Shown: in pieces, positions 44,110 to 52,954 of the stretch | Layout: every line of letters starts with the position of its first letter | Position numbering within the stretch: position 1 is the first letter of the stretch | Assembly (NCBI RefSeq): GCF_044466355.1 | Contig: NZ_JBITMQ010000001.1 | Coordinates: 186,001-250,000 of the forward strand | Source of the DNA: Actinophytocola sp044466355 | Lineage (GTDB): Bacteria; Actinomycetota; Actinomycetes; Mycobacteriales; Pseudonocardiaceae | Length of the DNA: 64,000 nt | Direction: 5' to 3' | Position numbers and translations under genes: made by a program | The notes under the pieces: generated by a model | Told to the model about the DNA's origin: nothing | Database searches by the model: none | The model's input: only the letters and a program-made list of their open reading frames with translations

Positions 44110-45440
44110 CCGCCGGACGCGAACCGGTACGGAGCCGCCTGGTCGCCCGCCTCCAGGACGACGACGCGCCGATCGCGCCCGACGCGGAGGTCGACGCGGA
44201 CGCGGCCGAACTGCTCGAAGCCGAGCTGCACGCGGTGCTCTCCGGCGAACCCGACGCGCCGGCGTACTGCATGGAGGCCCTGGTCGTTCTGGGGTGGTTG
44301 TACTGGCAGCGTTGCCTGAAAGGCGGGATGGCGGACGACCGCTGTCTCGGGCTCGCGCTGGTGCTGTTCGCCCCGGTGGCGGCGGGAAATCCCGCCGTCG
44401 TGCCGGACGTCGTGCCCGCGGCCTTGTTGCGTGAGCTCCCTCGCTCCTCGCCGTCCGGTGAGCACCCGGTCGGCGCGTGGATCAACCTGGTGGGAGAGGT
44501 CGTCACGAAGGCGGAGAAGGGTGACCGCACCGCGCTTCTGGCGGGCGCCGCCGTCCTCGCCATGGGGTTGGGCATGTCCCCGCCCCACAGCGAGAACCGC
44601 AGGCGTTGCCAGGACAACCTCGTTCACGTGCTGTCGTCGCTGTACGAAACGCACCACGACTCCGCCGCGCTGACACAGGCCGTGCGGCTGGCCCGCTGGT
44701 CCGTCGCCGACGCCACCCCGGGCACCGACGCGCACGCGCGCGGCGTTCGACGCCTCGCCGAGACGCTGCGCCTGGTGTACGACGCCACCGGGGACCACGT
44801 CGTTCTCACCGAAGCCATCGAGCACGTGCGGGTGGCGGTGCGCGAGTGCCCGCCCGGGCACGAGGAACTCGTCGACCTGACCAACATCCTCGCCGGACTG
44901 CTGACCTCCCGCCACTCCGCCACCGGCGACACCAGCTCCCTCCGGGAAGCGGCCGACGTGCTGCGCGGCCTTCTCGATGAGCTGCCGGCCGACCATCCCC
45001 TCCACGCGACGTCCTCCGGACACCTCGCCACCGTCCTCGGCCGGCAGCACCGCGCGGACTCCGACCCGGCGCAGGCGGACGAGATCGTGGCCCTCTGCCG
45101 GTCCGCGCTCACCGGCATCCCGCGGGACCACCCGGTCCGTCCCCGCGTTCTCGCCGCGCTCACGGACGCCCTGGTCGTCCGCGCCCGGCGGACAGGTTCC
45201 GCCGACGACCTCGACGAGGCGATCTCGTCCGCTCGCCGGGCGGTCGCCGAAGTGCCGACCGGAACACGCGTGTCGGGCCAGGCGCTGCACACGTTGGCGA
45301 CGGCCCTCGCCGCCCGGCACGAGCAGTTCGATGACACCGCCGCCTTCGACGAGGCGGTCGACCTCCTCGAACGCGGCGTGTCCGCGGCGGTCAACGAGGT
45401 CGAGCGGGCCAACCTGCGCTTCAACCTCGCTGCGCTGTGA
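44106..45440 (+). CDS. TPR half of a split TPR-CHAT protein
   Basis: The 444 residues are helical repeats of TPR type, for example LYETHHDSAALTQAVRLARW, YDATGDHVVLTEAIEHVRVA and SRHSATGDTSSLREAADVLRG, the usual sensor region ahead of CHAT domains in actinobacteria. GTG at 44106 overlaps the upstream stop. It ends at TGA 45438-45440 directly after ANLRFNLAAL. The same frame continues at once with NNRYATTRDPEHARTA, the normal continuation of such TPR arrays. So one TGA splits what was probably a 981-residue protein. A single TGG-to-TGA change explains it. Confidence 0.8.
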   Translation: MTAGREPVRSRLVARLQDDDAPIAPDAEVDADAAELLEAELHAVLSGEPDAPAYCMEALVVLGWLYWQRCLKGGMADDRCLGLALVLFAPVAAGNPAVVPDVVPAALLRELPRSSPSGEHPVGAWINLVGEVVTKAEKGDRTALLAGAAVLAMGLGMSPPHSENRRRCQDNLVHVLSSLYETHHDSAALTQAVRLARWSVADATPGTDAHARGVRRLAETLRLVYDATGDHVVLTEAIEHVRVAVRECPPGHEELVDLTNILAGLLTSRHSATGDTSSLREAADVLRGLLDELPADHPLHATSSGHLATVLGRQHRADSDPAQADEIVALCRSALTGIPRDHPVRPRVLAALTDALVVRARRTGSADDLDEAISSARRAVAEVPTGTRVSGQALHTLATALAARHEQFDDTAAFDEAVDLLERGVSAAVNEVERANLRFNLAAL

Positions 45441-45488
45441 AACAACCGCTATGCGACGACCCGTGACCCGGAGCACGCGCGGACAGCC

Positions 45489-47051
45489 GTGACCGCGCTG
45501 CGTGCCGCCGCGGCGTCGAGCGGCTGTTCGGCCCGACAGCAGGTTCGCGCGGCCGTCGCCGCGGCGGAGATCCTCGGTGAGCTCGGGGAGTGGCACGAGG
45601 CCACCGAGCGGATGGGCACCGCCGTCGAACTGCTGGCCACCCTGGCCGGACGACACCTGCCCATCGGGGACCGCCGGTCCGCGCTGAGGGAGTTCAGCAC
45701 GGCTCCCGTGCGCGCCGCGTCGTACGCCGTCGAAGCCGGTCAGCCGGCGCGCGCGCTCGAACTCCTGGAACGCGGCCGAGGCCTCCTGTTCGCGGAGAAC
45801 ACCGCGTTCCGCAACGGAGTCGGGGAACTCGCCTCGCGGGCACCCGCGCTCGCTTCCGCGTTGACGCGGGTCATCACCGAGTTGGACGTCGCCACCGACG
45901 CGGACAGCCGCCACCAGCTCGACCGGGACCGGCAGAGACTCCTCGAACAGATTCGTGAGCTGGACGGCTTCGAGACCTTTCTCAAGCCCCAGCGACTCAG
46001 CGAGATCCTCGCCGCCTGCCGGTCCGGGCCTGTGGTGGTCCCGCTGGCCGCTCGTGAACGCCTGGACGCGCTGATCGTCACCACGGACGGAGTGCGCCCG
46101 GTCTCGCTTCTCCATGAGCCCTTCGAGACGTTCAGCACCCACGTGCGGCAACTGGTGGAAGGAGTGGGGATCGCCACCGACGGGCACAGTGGCAGCGCCG
46201 AGCGCGGGCACGGTGAGCACCTCGTCCGGCTGGGCCTCGACTGGCTGTGGGAGGCGATCACCGGACCGGTCCTCGATGCTCTCGGGCTGCTCGACGCCCC
46301 GGACGGGGGGAAACCGCCACGGGTCTGGTGGTGCCCGACCGGAATACTGCCGTACCTCCCGCTGCACGCCGCGGGCCGCGTCGGTGGACCGCACGCACTC
46401 GACCGCGCGGTCTTCTCCTACACCACGTCCATCCGGATGCTGAGCCAGGCGCCGTCCTGGCAGCTGCGCGAGGACTCGAGCCCGCTGGTCGTCGGGCTCT
46501 CACGCACACCCGGGCTGCCCGATCTGCCCGCGGTCGAGCAGGAACTGGCGTTCCTGGCCGGGACGTTCCCCCGCCGCCGCATCCTGCGCAACGCCGCCGC
46601 GACCCGCGCTCAGGTCGTGGCGGCACTGCCGGAACACGACATCGCGCATTTCACCTGCCATGGCGGGGACGACCCAGAACGCCAGTACGAGGGGCAGCTG
46701 TTCGTGCACGACGGGGCGTTGCGCCTCCCGGACATCGCCACCATGCGCGTCGACCAGGCCAGGCTGGCGTTCCTGTCCGCGTGCACCACCGCCCGGCCCG
46801 CGCTGGCGCTGCCCGACGAGGCTCTGAGCATCGCGACCGGGTTCCAGCTCGCGGGTTTCAGCGACGTCGTGGCGAGCCTCTGGCCGATCGCCGACCACAA
46901 GGCCTTTCAGGTGGCGGCCGACTTCTACACCGCACTCACCACCGGCGCGGAAAGCGCCGCCCACGCGCTGCATCATGCGGTGCACCAACTCCGCGCGCGA
47001 GAACCGGAGCGGCCGTCGTTGTGGGCCCCGTACATCCACCTGGGAGCGTGA
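45489..47051 (+). CDS. CHAT caspase-like protease half of the split TPR-CHAT protein
   Basis: The 520-residue product begins at GTG 45489, in the same frame as the preceding part and 48 bases after its TGA. It has the last TPR segments (GELGEWHEATERMGTAVELL; YAVEAGQPARALELLERGRG) and then a CHAT domain. The catalytic dyad is intact: His in IAHFTCHGGDD and Cys in FLSACTTARP. It also shows SLWPIADHKAFQVAADFYTAL. No ribosome site is clear at 45489, so restart translation may be weak. CHAT proteases act in several bacterial conflict and cell-death systems. Confidence 0.85.
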   Translation: MTALRAAAASSGCSARQQVRAAVAAAEILGELGEWHEATERMGTAVELLATLAGRHLPIGDRRSALREFSTAPVRAASYAVEAGQPARALELLERGRGLLFAENTAFRNGVGELASRAPALASALTRVITELDVATDADSRHQLDRDRQRLLEQIRELDGFETFLKPQRLSEILAACRSGPVVVPLAARERLDALIVTTDGVRPVSLLHEPFETFSTHVRQLVEGVGIATDGHSGSAERGHGEHLVRLGLDWLWEAITGPVLDALGLLDAPDGGKPPRVWWCPTGILPYLPLHAAGRVGGPHALDRAVFSYTTSIRMLSQAPSWQLREDSSPLVVGLSRTPGLPDLPAVEQELAFLAGTFPRRRILRNAAATRAQVVAALPEHDIAHFTCHGGDDPERQYEGQLFVHDGALRLPDIATMRVDQARLAFLSACTTARPALALPDEALSIATGFQLAGFSDVVASLWPIADHKAFQVAADFYTALTTGAESAAHALHHAVHQLRAREPERPSLWAPYIHLGA

Positions 47052-47058
47052 CGCCGGA

Positions 47059-47523
47059 TCAGGGCGCGGGCCGGCGGAAGACCTGTCGTGAACCGCCTTC
47101 CGGGCCAGGGTCGGCGGGCTCGGCGGGGACGAACCCGAGCGCCTGGTAGAAGGCGCGCGCGTTGCTGGCAGTGGCGCCGGGATGATCGGCGCCGAACGTG
47201 ATCACCTCGATGACGCCGGGGCCGTGCACGAACCGGCGGAACGCGTCGGTCAGCAGCGCGCGGCCGACACCTCCGCCGCGGCTCGCCTCGTCGACGACGA
47301 GCCAGTTGATGCGGAAGACCGGCGGTTTCGGGCTGAACAGGAGGCCACCGGCGAGCCCGGTGTCCGGGTCCGCCGCGACGAGTGCCGTGGCTCGGCGGAT
47401 GTTCTTCGCCACGACGGCGCGGAAACCCGGATCGTCGACCATCGGACCGAACCAGTGTTCCACCTGGGCGGCGAGACCGAGGAAGCCTGCGAGGTCGCGT
47501 TCCTCGGCGAGACGGACGTTCAC
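47059..47523 (-). CDS. GNAT family N-acetyltransferase
   Basis: A 154-residue acetyltransferase. The acetyl-CoA loop is SRGGGVGRALLTDA (R-x-x-G-x-G/A form), followed by ITFGADHPGATASNARAFYQALGFVPAE, the usual last strand and helix. GTG at 47523 with a G-rich stretch ahead begins at VNVRLAEERDLAGFLGLAAQ; a start about 14 codons earlier is possible. It meets the CHAT gene tail to tail with 7 nt between. Acceptor unknown. Confidence 0.88.
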   Translation of the reverse strand: MNVRLAEERDLAGFLGLAAQVEHWFGPMVDDPGFRAVVAKNIRRATALVAADPDTGLAGGLLFSPKPPVFRINWLVVDEASRGGGVGRALLTDAFRRFVHGPGVIEVITFGADHPGATASNARAFYQALGFVPAEPADPGPEGGSRQVFRRPAP

Positions 47524-47617
47524 CCCCCACAGTGTGGGGTCGGCCGTCGTCCGCACCGCGACCGGCCCCCGGGTACGCCGCCGTCCGCGGACGAAGCAGG
47601 CCTCGCGCCACCTGTGA

Positions 47618-48949
47618 TCACGGCTCGGTGAACCGGCCTCCCCGGAAGCGTTTCGGCAGCTCCCGCCACGCCCGTGCGAAGCCGGGTGGCGCGGCGGAGA
47701 GCACCGGCGGTGTCCGCCAGGTGCCGAAGTCACCGAGCACGGGCACCTTGCCGGCACGACAGGCCGACGCGAGCACACCAGCCTGGCGCCGCAGGTGGGT
47801 CAGCGCGAACCGGGCGATGCCCTCCTCCCGGGTCCAGGACGGATCCCAACCGGTCTGATCCTCGCCGCCGTCGTCCTGGCCGCCCAGCCGGTCCAGCCAT
47901 GCCAGCCAGGCCGCGGCCTGGCGCGGTCGCCCGGCACCGCCGTCCGAGACCGGCGTGCGCAGGTAGTGGTACCACCCGGCCGGAAACCACCACGGACCCC
48001 GCGACAACTCCGAGATCCCACGCGTGACGCCGGGCGCGGCCGGGCCGGTCGCGTCCCAGAAGGGCACGGCCAGCGCACCGATCAGGATGTCCGGCCCGTC
48101 GGGCGGCGCCCCGGCGCCGAGCACCGCCCGGAGCCGGTCCCACACCAGGGACGGATCGTCGGCGAAGCCGCCCTGATCAGGTCGCGGCAGCCGCAGCACG
48201 GCGTTGCGCCCGTCCCGCCACTCGGCGTCACCGTCGGACAGTCGCTCGGTCCACCGCATCGTGCCCGGCGGGCCGGCGGCGAGCGTGGGCAGTGGGTACT
48301 CGGCATCCGCGTCACGCCGTGGCACCGGTATCGGGATCAGCGGAGTCAGGTCCGGCAACCGCAACCCGTACATCAGTTCGTCGTCGTCGAGGTAGGACTC
48401 GCGCAGGTACCACAACGTCGCGTCCCCGGAAGGATCGTCCTCGGCGAGCGTCGCCGCCCGGCCGCCGAGACGCACCCAATGCGCCTGCACGCCGTCCAGT
48501 CCCGGTGCCCGCAACGTGAGTCGCAACAGGTGTTTCCGGCCGCCCGACCAGTTGTAGACGACCATGAGGCTTTCCCCCGGGTAGCCGAAGAACCGAAGGA
48601 AGTCGACTCCGGTCACCTTGTCGTCCCGGTCCGGCGTCAGGCTCACCGACACCCGTGGCTTCGGTTCCTGGTGCACCCACCCCGTGATCCGGGGCAGGTC
48701 CGAGGTGCCTTCGCCGGACAGGTTCAACCAGACGCTGACCCACCCGGCGTCCTGGAACCGGTGCCGCTCCACCCAGGCGACACGATCACGCTCGCGGTCG
48801 ATCACCCCGCCCAGCACCCGTACCGCGGGCCCGTCCTCCCCGCCGCCAGGGTGTTCCCGGAACGGATGGTCCAAGCCGGTCGCCCGGCCGATCGCTTCCA
48901 GCAGCACCGCGTGATCCCCCGGCGGCACCGCGTACTGATCCACGTCCAT
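47618..48949 (-). CDS. Unrecognised 443-residue protein
   Basis: The product (ATG at 48949, with a GGGGCGG stretch ahead) is Asp/Trp/Pro-rich, without signal peptide or membrane helix. It has several beta-rich stretches (HWVRLGGRAATLAEDD; RVSVSLTPDRDDKVTGVDFLRFFGYPG) and WFPAGWYHYLRTPVSDGG near residue 330. Codon bias is strong and uniform, so it is a real gene. I do not recognise the family. It lies between the GNAT gene and a divergent region of RNA hairpins; no functional hint from neighbours. Confidence 0.75.
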   Translation of the reverse strand: MDVDQYAVPPGDHAVLLEAIGRATGLDHPFREHPGGGEDGPAVRVLGGVIDRERDRVAWVERHRFQDAGWVSVWLNLSGEGTSDLPRITGWVHQEPKPRVSVSLTPDRDDKVTGVDFLRFFGYPGESLMVVYNWSGGRKHLLRLTLRAPGLDGVQAHWVRLGGRAATLAEDDPSGDATLWYLRESYLDDDELMYGLRLPDLTPLIPIPVPRRDADAEYPLPTLAAGPPGTMRWTERLSDGDAEWRDGRNAVLRLPRPDQGGFADDPSLVWDRLRAVLGAGAPPDGPDILIGALAVPFWDATGPAAPGVTRGISELSRGPWWFPAGWYHYLRTPVSDGGAGRPRQAAAWLAWLDRLGGQDDGGEDQTGWDPSWTREEGIARFALTHLRRQAGVLASACRAGKVPVLGDFGTWRTPPVLSAAPPGFARAWRELPKRFRGGRFTEP

Positions 48950-49135
48950 ATCCGCCCCCAGCCTACGGCAGTCCGGTTCGGCTCCAGGCCGTCTGTGGAG
49001 CCCGGACAACAGTCGCGCCGTCTTTTGTCCCTTCCGGACAAGCGACGGGGTCCTCGGCAGGGCATCCTGACGTTGTCCCGCTGGAACCGGTTGAGGCCCT
49101 CGGAAGCGGAGACAGTGCGGCGGTCCGGTGTGGAT

Positions 49136-49151
49136 CGGGAGCACGCTCCCG
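49136..49151 (+). promoter_or_regulatory. Short hairpin in the leader of the 49280 operon
   Basis: CGGGAG and CTCCCG flank CACG: a 6-bp stem with a 4-nt loop, the first of three tandem hairpins. The 330-bp region 48950-49279 holds no gene, only these structures. Confidence 0.4.
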
Positions 49152-49171
49152 GGACATGCCCCCGCCGCCCA

Positions 49172-49214
49172 GGACTCGCGCGGACTTCGCACGCACCCGA
49201 ATCCGCGCGAGTCC
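49172..49214 (+). promoter_or_regulatory. 13-bp perfect hairpin, second of three
   Basis: Perfect stem 49172-49184 with 49202-49214 and a 17-nt loop, upstream of the small gene at 49280. Candidate cis-acting RNA structure or terminator. Confidence 0.5.
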
Positions 49215-49217
49215 GAT

Positions 49218-49257
49218 GCCGTCAGGGCGGTTCGTGTCCTCCCACCGCCCTGACGGC
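49218..49257 (+). promoter_or_regulatory. 13-bp perfect hairpin, third of three
   Basis: Perfect stem 49218-49230 with 49245-49257 and a 14-nt loop, ending 22 nt before the ATG at 49280. With the 49172 hairpin it is a tandem arrangement, possibly an attenuator. Confidence 0.5.
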
Positions 49258-49279
49258 GCCTCACGAAGGGAACGGAGTG

Positions 49280-49474
49280 ATGCCGATGCTCGGCGACAGC
49301 GAACGGGCGGTGCCGTCGCGCAACAACGCGACCTCGCACAAGACGGGTGTTCCGATGACCGACGTGGTCGCGGTTCTCCCGCGCCCCGACATCGACGAAC
49401 GCCAACGTGCCGACGTTCCGGACGAATGGGGGCACCAGTCCTTTCCGGCCAGCGATCCACCGCAGAACTGGTGA
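49280..49474 (+). CDS. Small protein with C-terminal SFPASDPP motif
   Basis: A 64-residue protein ending DEWGHQSFPASDPPQNW. Short proteins with this C-terminal motif occur widely in bacteria; role unknown. ATG at 49280 has AAGGG and GGAG ahead; 49286 or 49355 are other in-frame starts. It follows tandem hairpins and precedes the STAS-like gene by 48 nt on the same strand. Confidence 0.65.
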   Translation: MPMLGDSERAVPSRNNATSHKTGVPMTDVVAVLPRPDIDERQRADVPDEWGHQSFPASDPPQNW

Positions 49475-49522
49475 CATCGGCACACGACGAGAACCGCAGC
49501 GGCCCGTGACCCAGGGAGGACG

Positions 49523-49876
49523 ATGATGCCCACCGCACTCGACACGGAGAAACGGCCCGCGTTGCGGATCCGGCCCACCCGGGACGTGGCCGGACAGCTG
49601 GGCCGTTACGTCTCGGCCATCGTCGCCAAGGTCCGGGCGGCCTACGACACCGGAGAACCGGGCGAGCTGGTCATCGACCTGTCCCATGCCGCGACGGTGC
49701 CGCAGGCGCAACTGATCCTGCTGCTCAACCTGCTGCGGCCCATCGTCGGCAACGACACCCGCATCACACTGTCCGGCATGCGGCCCATGAATCTCGGTTC
49801 GCTCGTGGGCTACGACCTTCCCGACAACGTGGTCGTGGTCGACACCCGAGGACGCAGGTGGACCACCGCGGGATGA
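49523..49876 (+). CDS. STAS-like domain protein
   Basis: The 117-residue product resembles a STAS domain: ELVIDLSHAATVPQAQLILL (strand-helix of anti-sigma-factor antagonists), then TRITLSGMRPMNLGSLVGYD. The phosphorylatable serine of SpoIIAA-type antagonists (DSSG) is replaced here, so regulation by phosphorylation is doubtful. ATG at 49523 follows AGGGAGGA. It is probably co-transcribed with the small protein and the KhtT-like gene. Confidence 0.6.
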   Translation: MMPTALDTEKRPALRIRPTRDVAGQLGRYVSAIVAKVRAAYDTGEPGELVIDLSHAATVPQAQLILLLNLLRPIVGNDTRITLSGMRPMNLGSLVGYDLPDNVVVVDTRGRRWTTAG

Positions 49877-49929
49877 CCGCGGTCCCGAGTCGTCTGTCAC
49901 GGGGCCCGGCAAGCGAGAGGAGAAAGCCG

Positions 49930-50190
49930 ATGTCCGACCTCGTCGTGCGGGGACAACGCCTCCCCGGCATCGGCTGGCGCTACGACACCCCTGTCGAAGC
50001 GGCCGGCGGCCGCACGCGACGGCTCTCCGTCATCGTGGAAGACCACGGCCCGCGCCACATCATGATGTTCGACGAACAGTCGGACGAACAGCTGATGAGC
50101 GTGCGGCTCTCCCAGACCGAGGCGGCCGGGATCGCTGCCCTGCTGGCCGGTGCACGGCTCGCCGTGGTCCCCGCGTCGGGGAGCCCGTGA
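49930..50190 (+). CDS. KhtT-N-like regulatory domain protein
   Basis: An 86-residue protein with LPGIGWRYDTPVEAAGGRTR and VIVEDHGPRHIMMFDEQSDE, then SVRLSQTEAAGIAALLAGAR. This closely resembles the N-terminal domain of KhtT/TrkA-type cation:proton antiporter regulators, but it stands alone with no TrkA-C or antiporter beside it. ATG at 49930 follows AGAGGAGA. It may regulate a distant antiporter or have been reused. Confidence 0.7.
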   Translation: MSDLVVRGQRLPGIGWRYDTPVEAAGGRTRRLSVIVEDHGPRHIMMFDEQSDEQLMSVRLSQTEAAGIAALLAGARLAVVPASGSP

Positions 50191-50205
50191 CGACGACGAC
50201 CGTGT

Positions 50206-51753
50206 TCACGTGTGCGGTTCGCTCGTGGTGAGCCGCTCCCTGATCTCGGCTTTGAGGATCTTGCCGACCTTCGACCGGGGCAGGTCGGGCCAGATCTCCA
50301 CCTGTTTGGGCGTTTTCACGCTGCCGAGGCGTTCCTTGACGAACGCGGTCAGCTCCGCCGGTTCGGCCTGCCTGGCGGCGCGGAGCTGGACGACCGCCGT
50401 GACGCGCTCACCCCATTTGTCGTCCGGGAGCCCCACCACGGCGCTGTCCTGGACGGCGGGGTGGGCCTGCAGCGCCTGTTCGACCTCGGCCGAGTACACG
50501 TTGAAGCCGCCGGTGATGATCATGTCCTTGGCCCGGTCGACGATGTAGAGGTAGTTGTCCTCGTCGAGGTAGCCGATGTCGCCGGTGTGGTGCCAGCCGT
50601 GCCTGCTCACCTCCGCGGTGGCGGCGGGGTTGTCGTGGTAACCGGCCATGACCAGCGGTCCGCGGACCACGATCTCGCCGCGACTGCCCGGCGGCAGGAG
50701 GGTCCCGTTCCGGTCCATGATGGCGACCTGGGTGAGCGGGGTCGGGGTGCCGGCCGAGGACAACCTGGCGGTGGCGACCGACCCGTCGGGCAGGAAGTGG
50801 TCGGCTGGCGCGAGCGTGGCGATCATGTTCGGCGCCTCGGTCTGGCCGAACAGCTGACCCATCACGGGCCCGATCCGGTGCAGTGCCTCGGTGAGGCGGG
50901 CCGGGGACATCGGTGCCGCGCCGTACCAGAGGCAGCGCAGCGACGACAGGTCCGTCGAGTCCAGCGCGGGGTGGTCCAGCAGCCCGTAGATGACCGTCGG
51001 CGGCAGGAACGCGTGCGTGATCCGGTGCCGTTCGACCAGCCGCAGGAACTCGCCGAGGTCCGGGGCCGGCATGATCACCGTCTCGCCGCCGGTCGCCATG
51101 ATCGGGAAGGTGAGCACACCGGCGGAGTGCGTGAGCGGGGCGAGCGCCAGGTACCGCGGCCGGCGACCGATCGGGTAGCTCATCAGCGTCAGCGCGGTGG
51201 CCGTCTCCAGGTTGTGGCCGGTCAGCCGCACGCCCTTCGGCCGCCCGGTCGTGCCGCCGGTACCGGCCAGCACGCAGAGGTCGTCGTCGGCGACCGTGAC
51301 CGGTGAGGGCACGCGGCCGTGCCGGTCGAGCCAGTCGGCGAAGGTGACCGCACCGTCCACCTCGCCGTCCAGGCACACCAGGACCGTCAGCGCGGGCAGG
51401 TCGCCGCGGATGCGCTGGACGAGCGGGGCGAACTTCTCCTGGAAGAACAGGCACCGGCAGCCGAACAGGTCGAGCAGCTCGCGGTTCTCGGCCGCCTCGT
51501 TGCGCGGGTTGACCGGGCACCACACCGCGCCCGCGCGCGAGATGCCGAACACGCACGTGAGCGCGAGCGGGTCGTTCGCGGACAGCACCGCGACGCGGTC
51601 GCCCCGCGCGATCCCGCTGTCCTGCAGCGCTCCCGCGATCAGCAGTGACCGCTGCCGCACCTCGGCGTAGCTGGTGGTCACGTCCCCGATCGTCAGGCAC
51701 GGCGCGTCACCACCCAGTGACGCGCCCTTGTCCAGGTAGTCGCACAGCCGCAC
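50206..51753 (-). CDS. AMP-forming acyl-CoA synthetase (FadD-like)
   Basis: A 515-residue ANL-superfamily enzyme. The P-loop is LAGTGGTTGRPKGVRLTGHN, followed by YGAAPMSPARL, GQTEAPNM, the TGDIGYLDEDNYLYIVDRAKD hinge region and the catalytic lysine in RSKVGKILKAEIRE. It should activate a carboxylic acid to its acyl-CoA. GTG at 51753 follows GGAGG. It is the last gene of an SDR / saccharopine-dehydrogenase-like / synthetase operon opposite a TetR gene, so a catabolic or lipid-like pathway is likely. Chain length is not deducible. Confidence 0.93.
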   Translation of the reverse strand: MRLCDYLDKGASLGGDAPCLTIGDVTTSYAEVRQRSLLIAGALQDSGIARGDRVAVLSANDPLALTCVFGISRAGAVWCPVNPRNEAAENRELLDLFGCRCLFFQEKFAPLVQRIRGDLPALTVLVCLDGEVDGAVTFADWLDRHGRVPSPVTVADDDLCVLAGTGGTTGRPKGVRLTGHNLETATALTLMSYPIGRRPRYLALAPLTHSAGVLTFPIMATGGETVIMPAPDLGEFLRLVERHRITHAFLPPTVIYGLLDHPALDSTDLSSLRCLWYGAAPMSPARLTEALHRIGPVMGQLFGQTEAPNMIATLAPADHFLPDGSVATARLSSAGTPTPLTQVAIMDRNGTLLPPGSRGEIVVRGPLVMAGYHDNPAATAEVSRHGWHHTGDIGYLDEDNYLYIVDRAKDMIITGGFNVYSAEVEQALQAHPAVQDSAVVGLPDDKWGERVTAVVQLRAARQAEPAELTAFVKERLGSVKTPKQVEIWPDLPRSKVGKILKAEIRERLTTSEPHT

Positions 51754-51822
51754 GAACGCCTCCGGGCGAGGAATGGGACGGCGCCGGCCGCGGGTCTGGG
51801 CGGCCGGCGCCTGCTTGTGGGG

Positions 51823-52950
51823 TCAGCGATGGACTTCGAGGATCGGATCGAGCACGAGGCCGAACGACCGCAGCGTGCCGAGCAGTTCGCGGTGCCCGAA
51901 GGCCTGGCAGCCGGACGCGAACCCGACCTTCCTCGGCACGTCCTGCAGCAGGTGCGCGGCGGCGTGGACGTTCAGCAGCGCGGTCTGCTTGTAGTTGCAG
52001 TTGCCGTGGATGACGCAGTGCGCGCGGCCGAGCGGGCCGGACGCGTGGACGGAGTCGAGCGAGATGTTGATCCTCGGGTTCTCCCTCGGTGGCATCTCAC
52101 TGCGCACCATCGCCGACTGTTCGTCGATGATCCGGTACTTCTCCTCGTCCGGCTTGCCCGCCATCCTCTCCAGCGCCGCGGCGACGATCTGCGGCACGCC
52201 GAGCATCAGGGGACGGTTGAACACCCCGCCGAGCGCGCGCACGGACGCCACCCGCGGGTCCTTCCTGAACCACACCGGGTGTGCCGTACCGCCCCACGGC
52301 AGCGCGAGCCCCAGCTCGTGCTGCCCGGGTACGACCAGCTCGTACAGCCCGGCGTCCGGCGGCCATTCCACGTACTCGTTCTGCTCCAGGTAGTACGCCT
52401 TGGCGAACGCCGCGTTGGTCAGGATGGTGTTGGTCGACGCGACCGTCGGATAGCCCTTCCAGAACACCTGGATGTCCAGCGTGTCCATACCGGGCGTCTC
52501 GAGGCAGATCTGCGCGGCGATCTCACCGACCGTGTACATCTGCGCGATGCCCGGCGAGAGCAGCAGGCCCTGCTCGGCGAACTGGGTGCCGTACCGCGCC
52601 TCGGCGTCGATCATCCAGTCCTGTTCACCGTTGGTGTCGGTGTAGTGCGCGCCGATGTTCAGGCTGGCGCGCACGGCTTCGTGGCCGTGGCGGGAGAACG
52701 GGCCGACGGTGTTCACCACGACCTTCGCACCGCGGAACGCCTCGGTCAGACCGGCCTCGGTGTGCTCGACCGCCACGATCTCGTGGTCGACGGTCTGGAC
52801 GCCGGGGACCGCCTCGACGGCCTCCTTGACCCGGTTGTGGTCGCGGCCCGCGGCGAGGAAGGGCACGCCGTACTCGCGCAGGTACTCGCAGACGAGGCGT
52901 CCGGTGTAGCCGGAGGCGCCGTAGACGACGACGGGCTTGTCGGTGGGCAT
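51823..52950 (-). CDS. Saccharopine-dehydrogenase-like NAD(P)-binding protein
   Basis: The 375-residue protein opens with a Rossmann motif (VVVYGASGYTGRLVCEYL) and has VVNTVGPFSRHGHEAVRASL and HYTDTNGEQDW, marks of the saccharopine dehydrogenase / trans-acting enoyl reductase group. The start at 52950 lies four bases after the SDR stop, and the acyl-CoA synthetase follows 69 nt later. True lysine catabolism is unlikely; an enoyl or keto reductase acting on a CoA or lipid substrate fits the neighbours better, by inference. Confidence 0.88.
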   Translation of the reverse strand: MPTDKPVVVYGASGYTGRLVCEYLREYGVPFLAAGRDHNRVKEAVEAVPGVQTVDHEIVAVEHTEAGLTEAFRGAKVVVNTVGPFSRHGHEAVRASLNIGAHYTDTNGEQDWMIDAEARYGTQFAEQGLLLSPGIAQMYTVGEIAAQICLETPGMDTLDIQVFWKGYPTVASTNTILTNAAFAKAYYLEQNEYVEWPPDAGLYELVVPGQHELGLALPWGGTAHPVWFRKDPRVASVRALGGVFNRPLMLGVPQIVAAALERMAGKPDEEKYRIIDEQSAMVRSEMPPRENPRINISLDSVHASGPLGRAHCVIHGNCNYKQTALLNVHAAAHLLQDVPRKVGFASGCQAFGHRELLGTLRSFGLVLDPILEVHR

Positions 52951-52954
52951 GGCG

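Noticed and set aside
45438..45440. Selenocysteine reading of the TGA in the TPR-CHAT gene
   Set aside because: It lies in a structural helix repeat, no SECIS-like hairpin is evident just downstream, and Trp or another sense codon is a simpler explanation.
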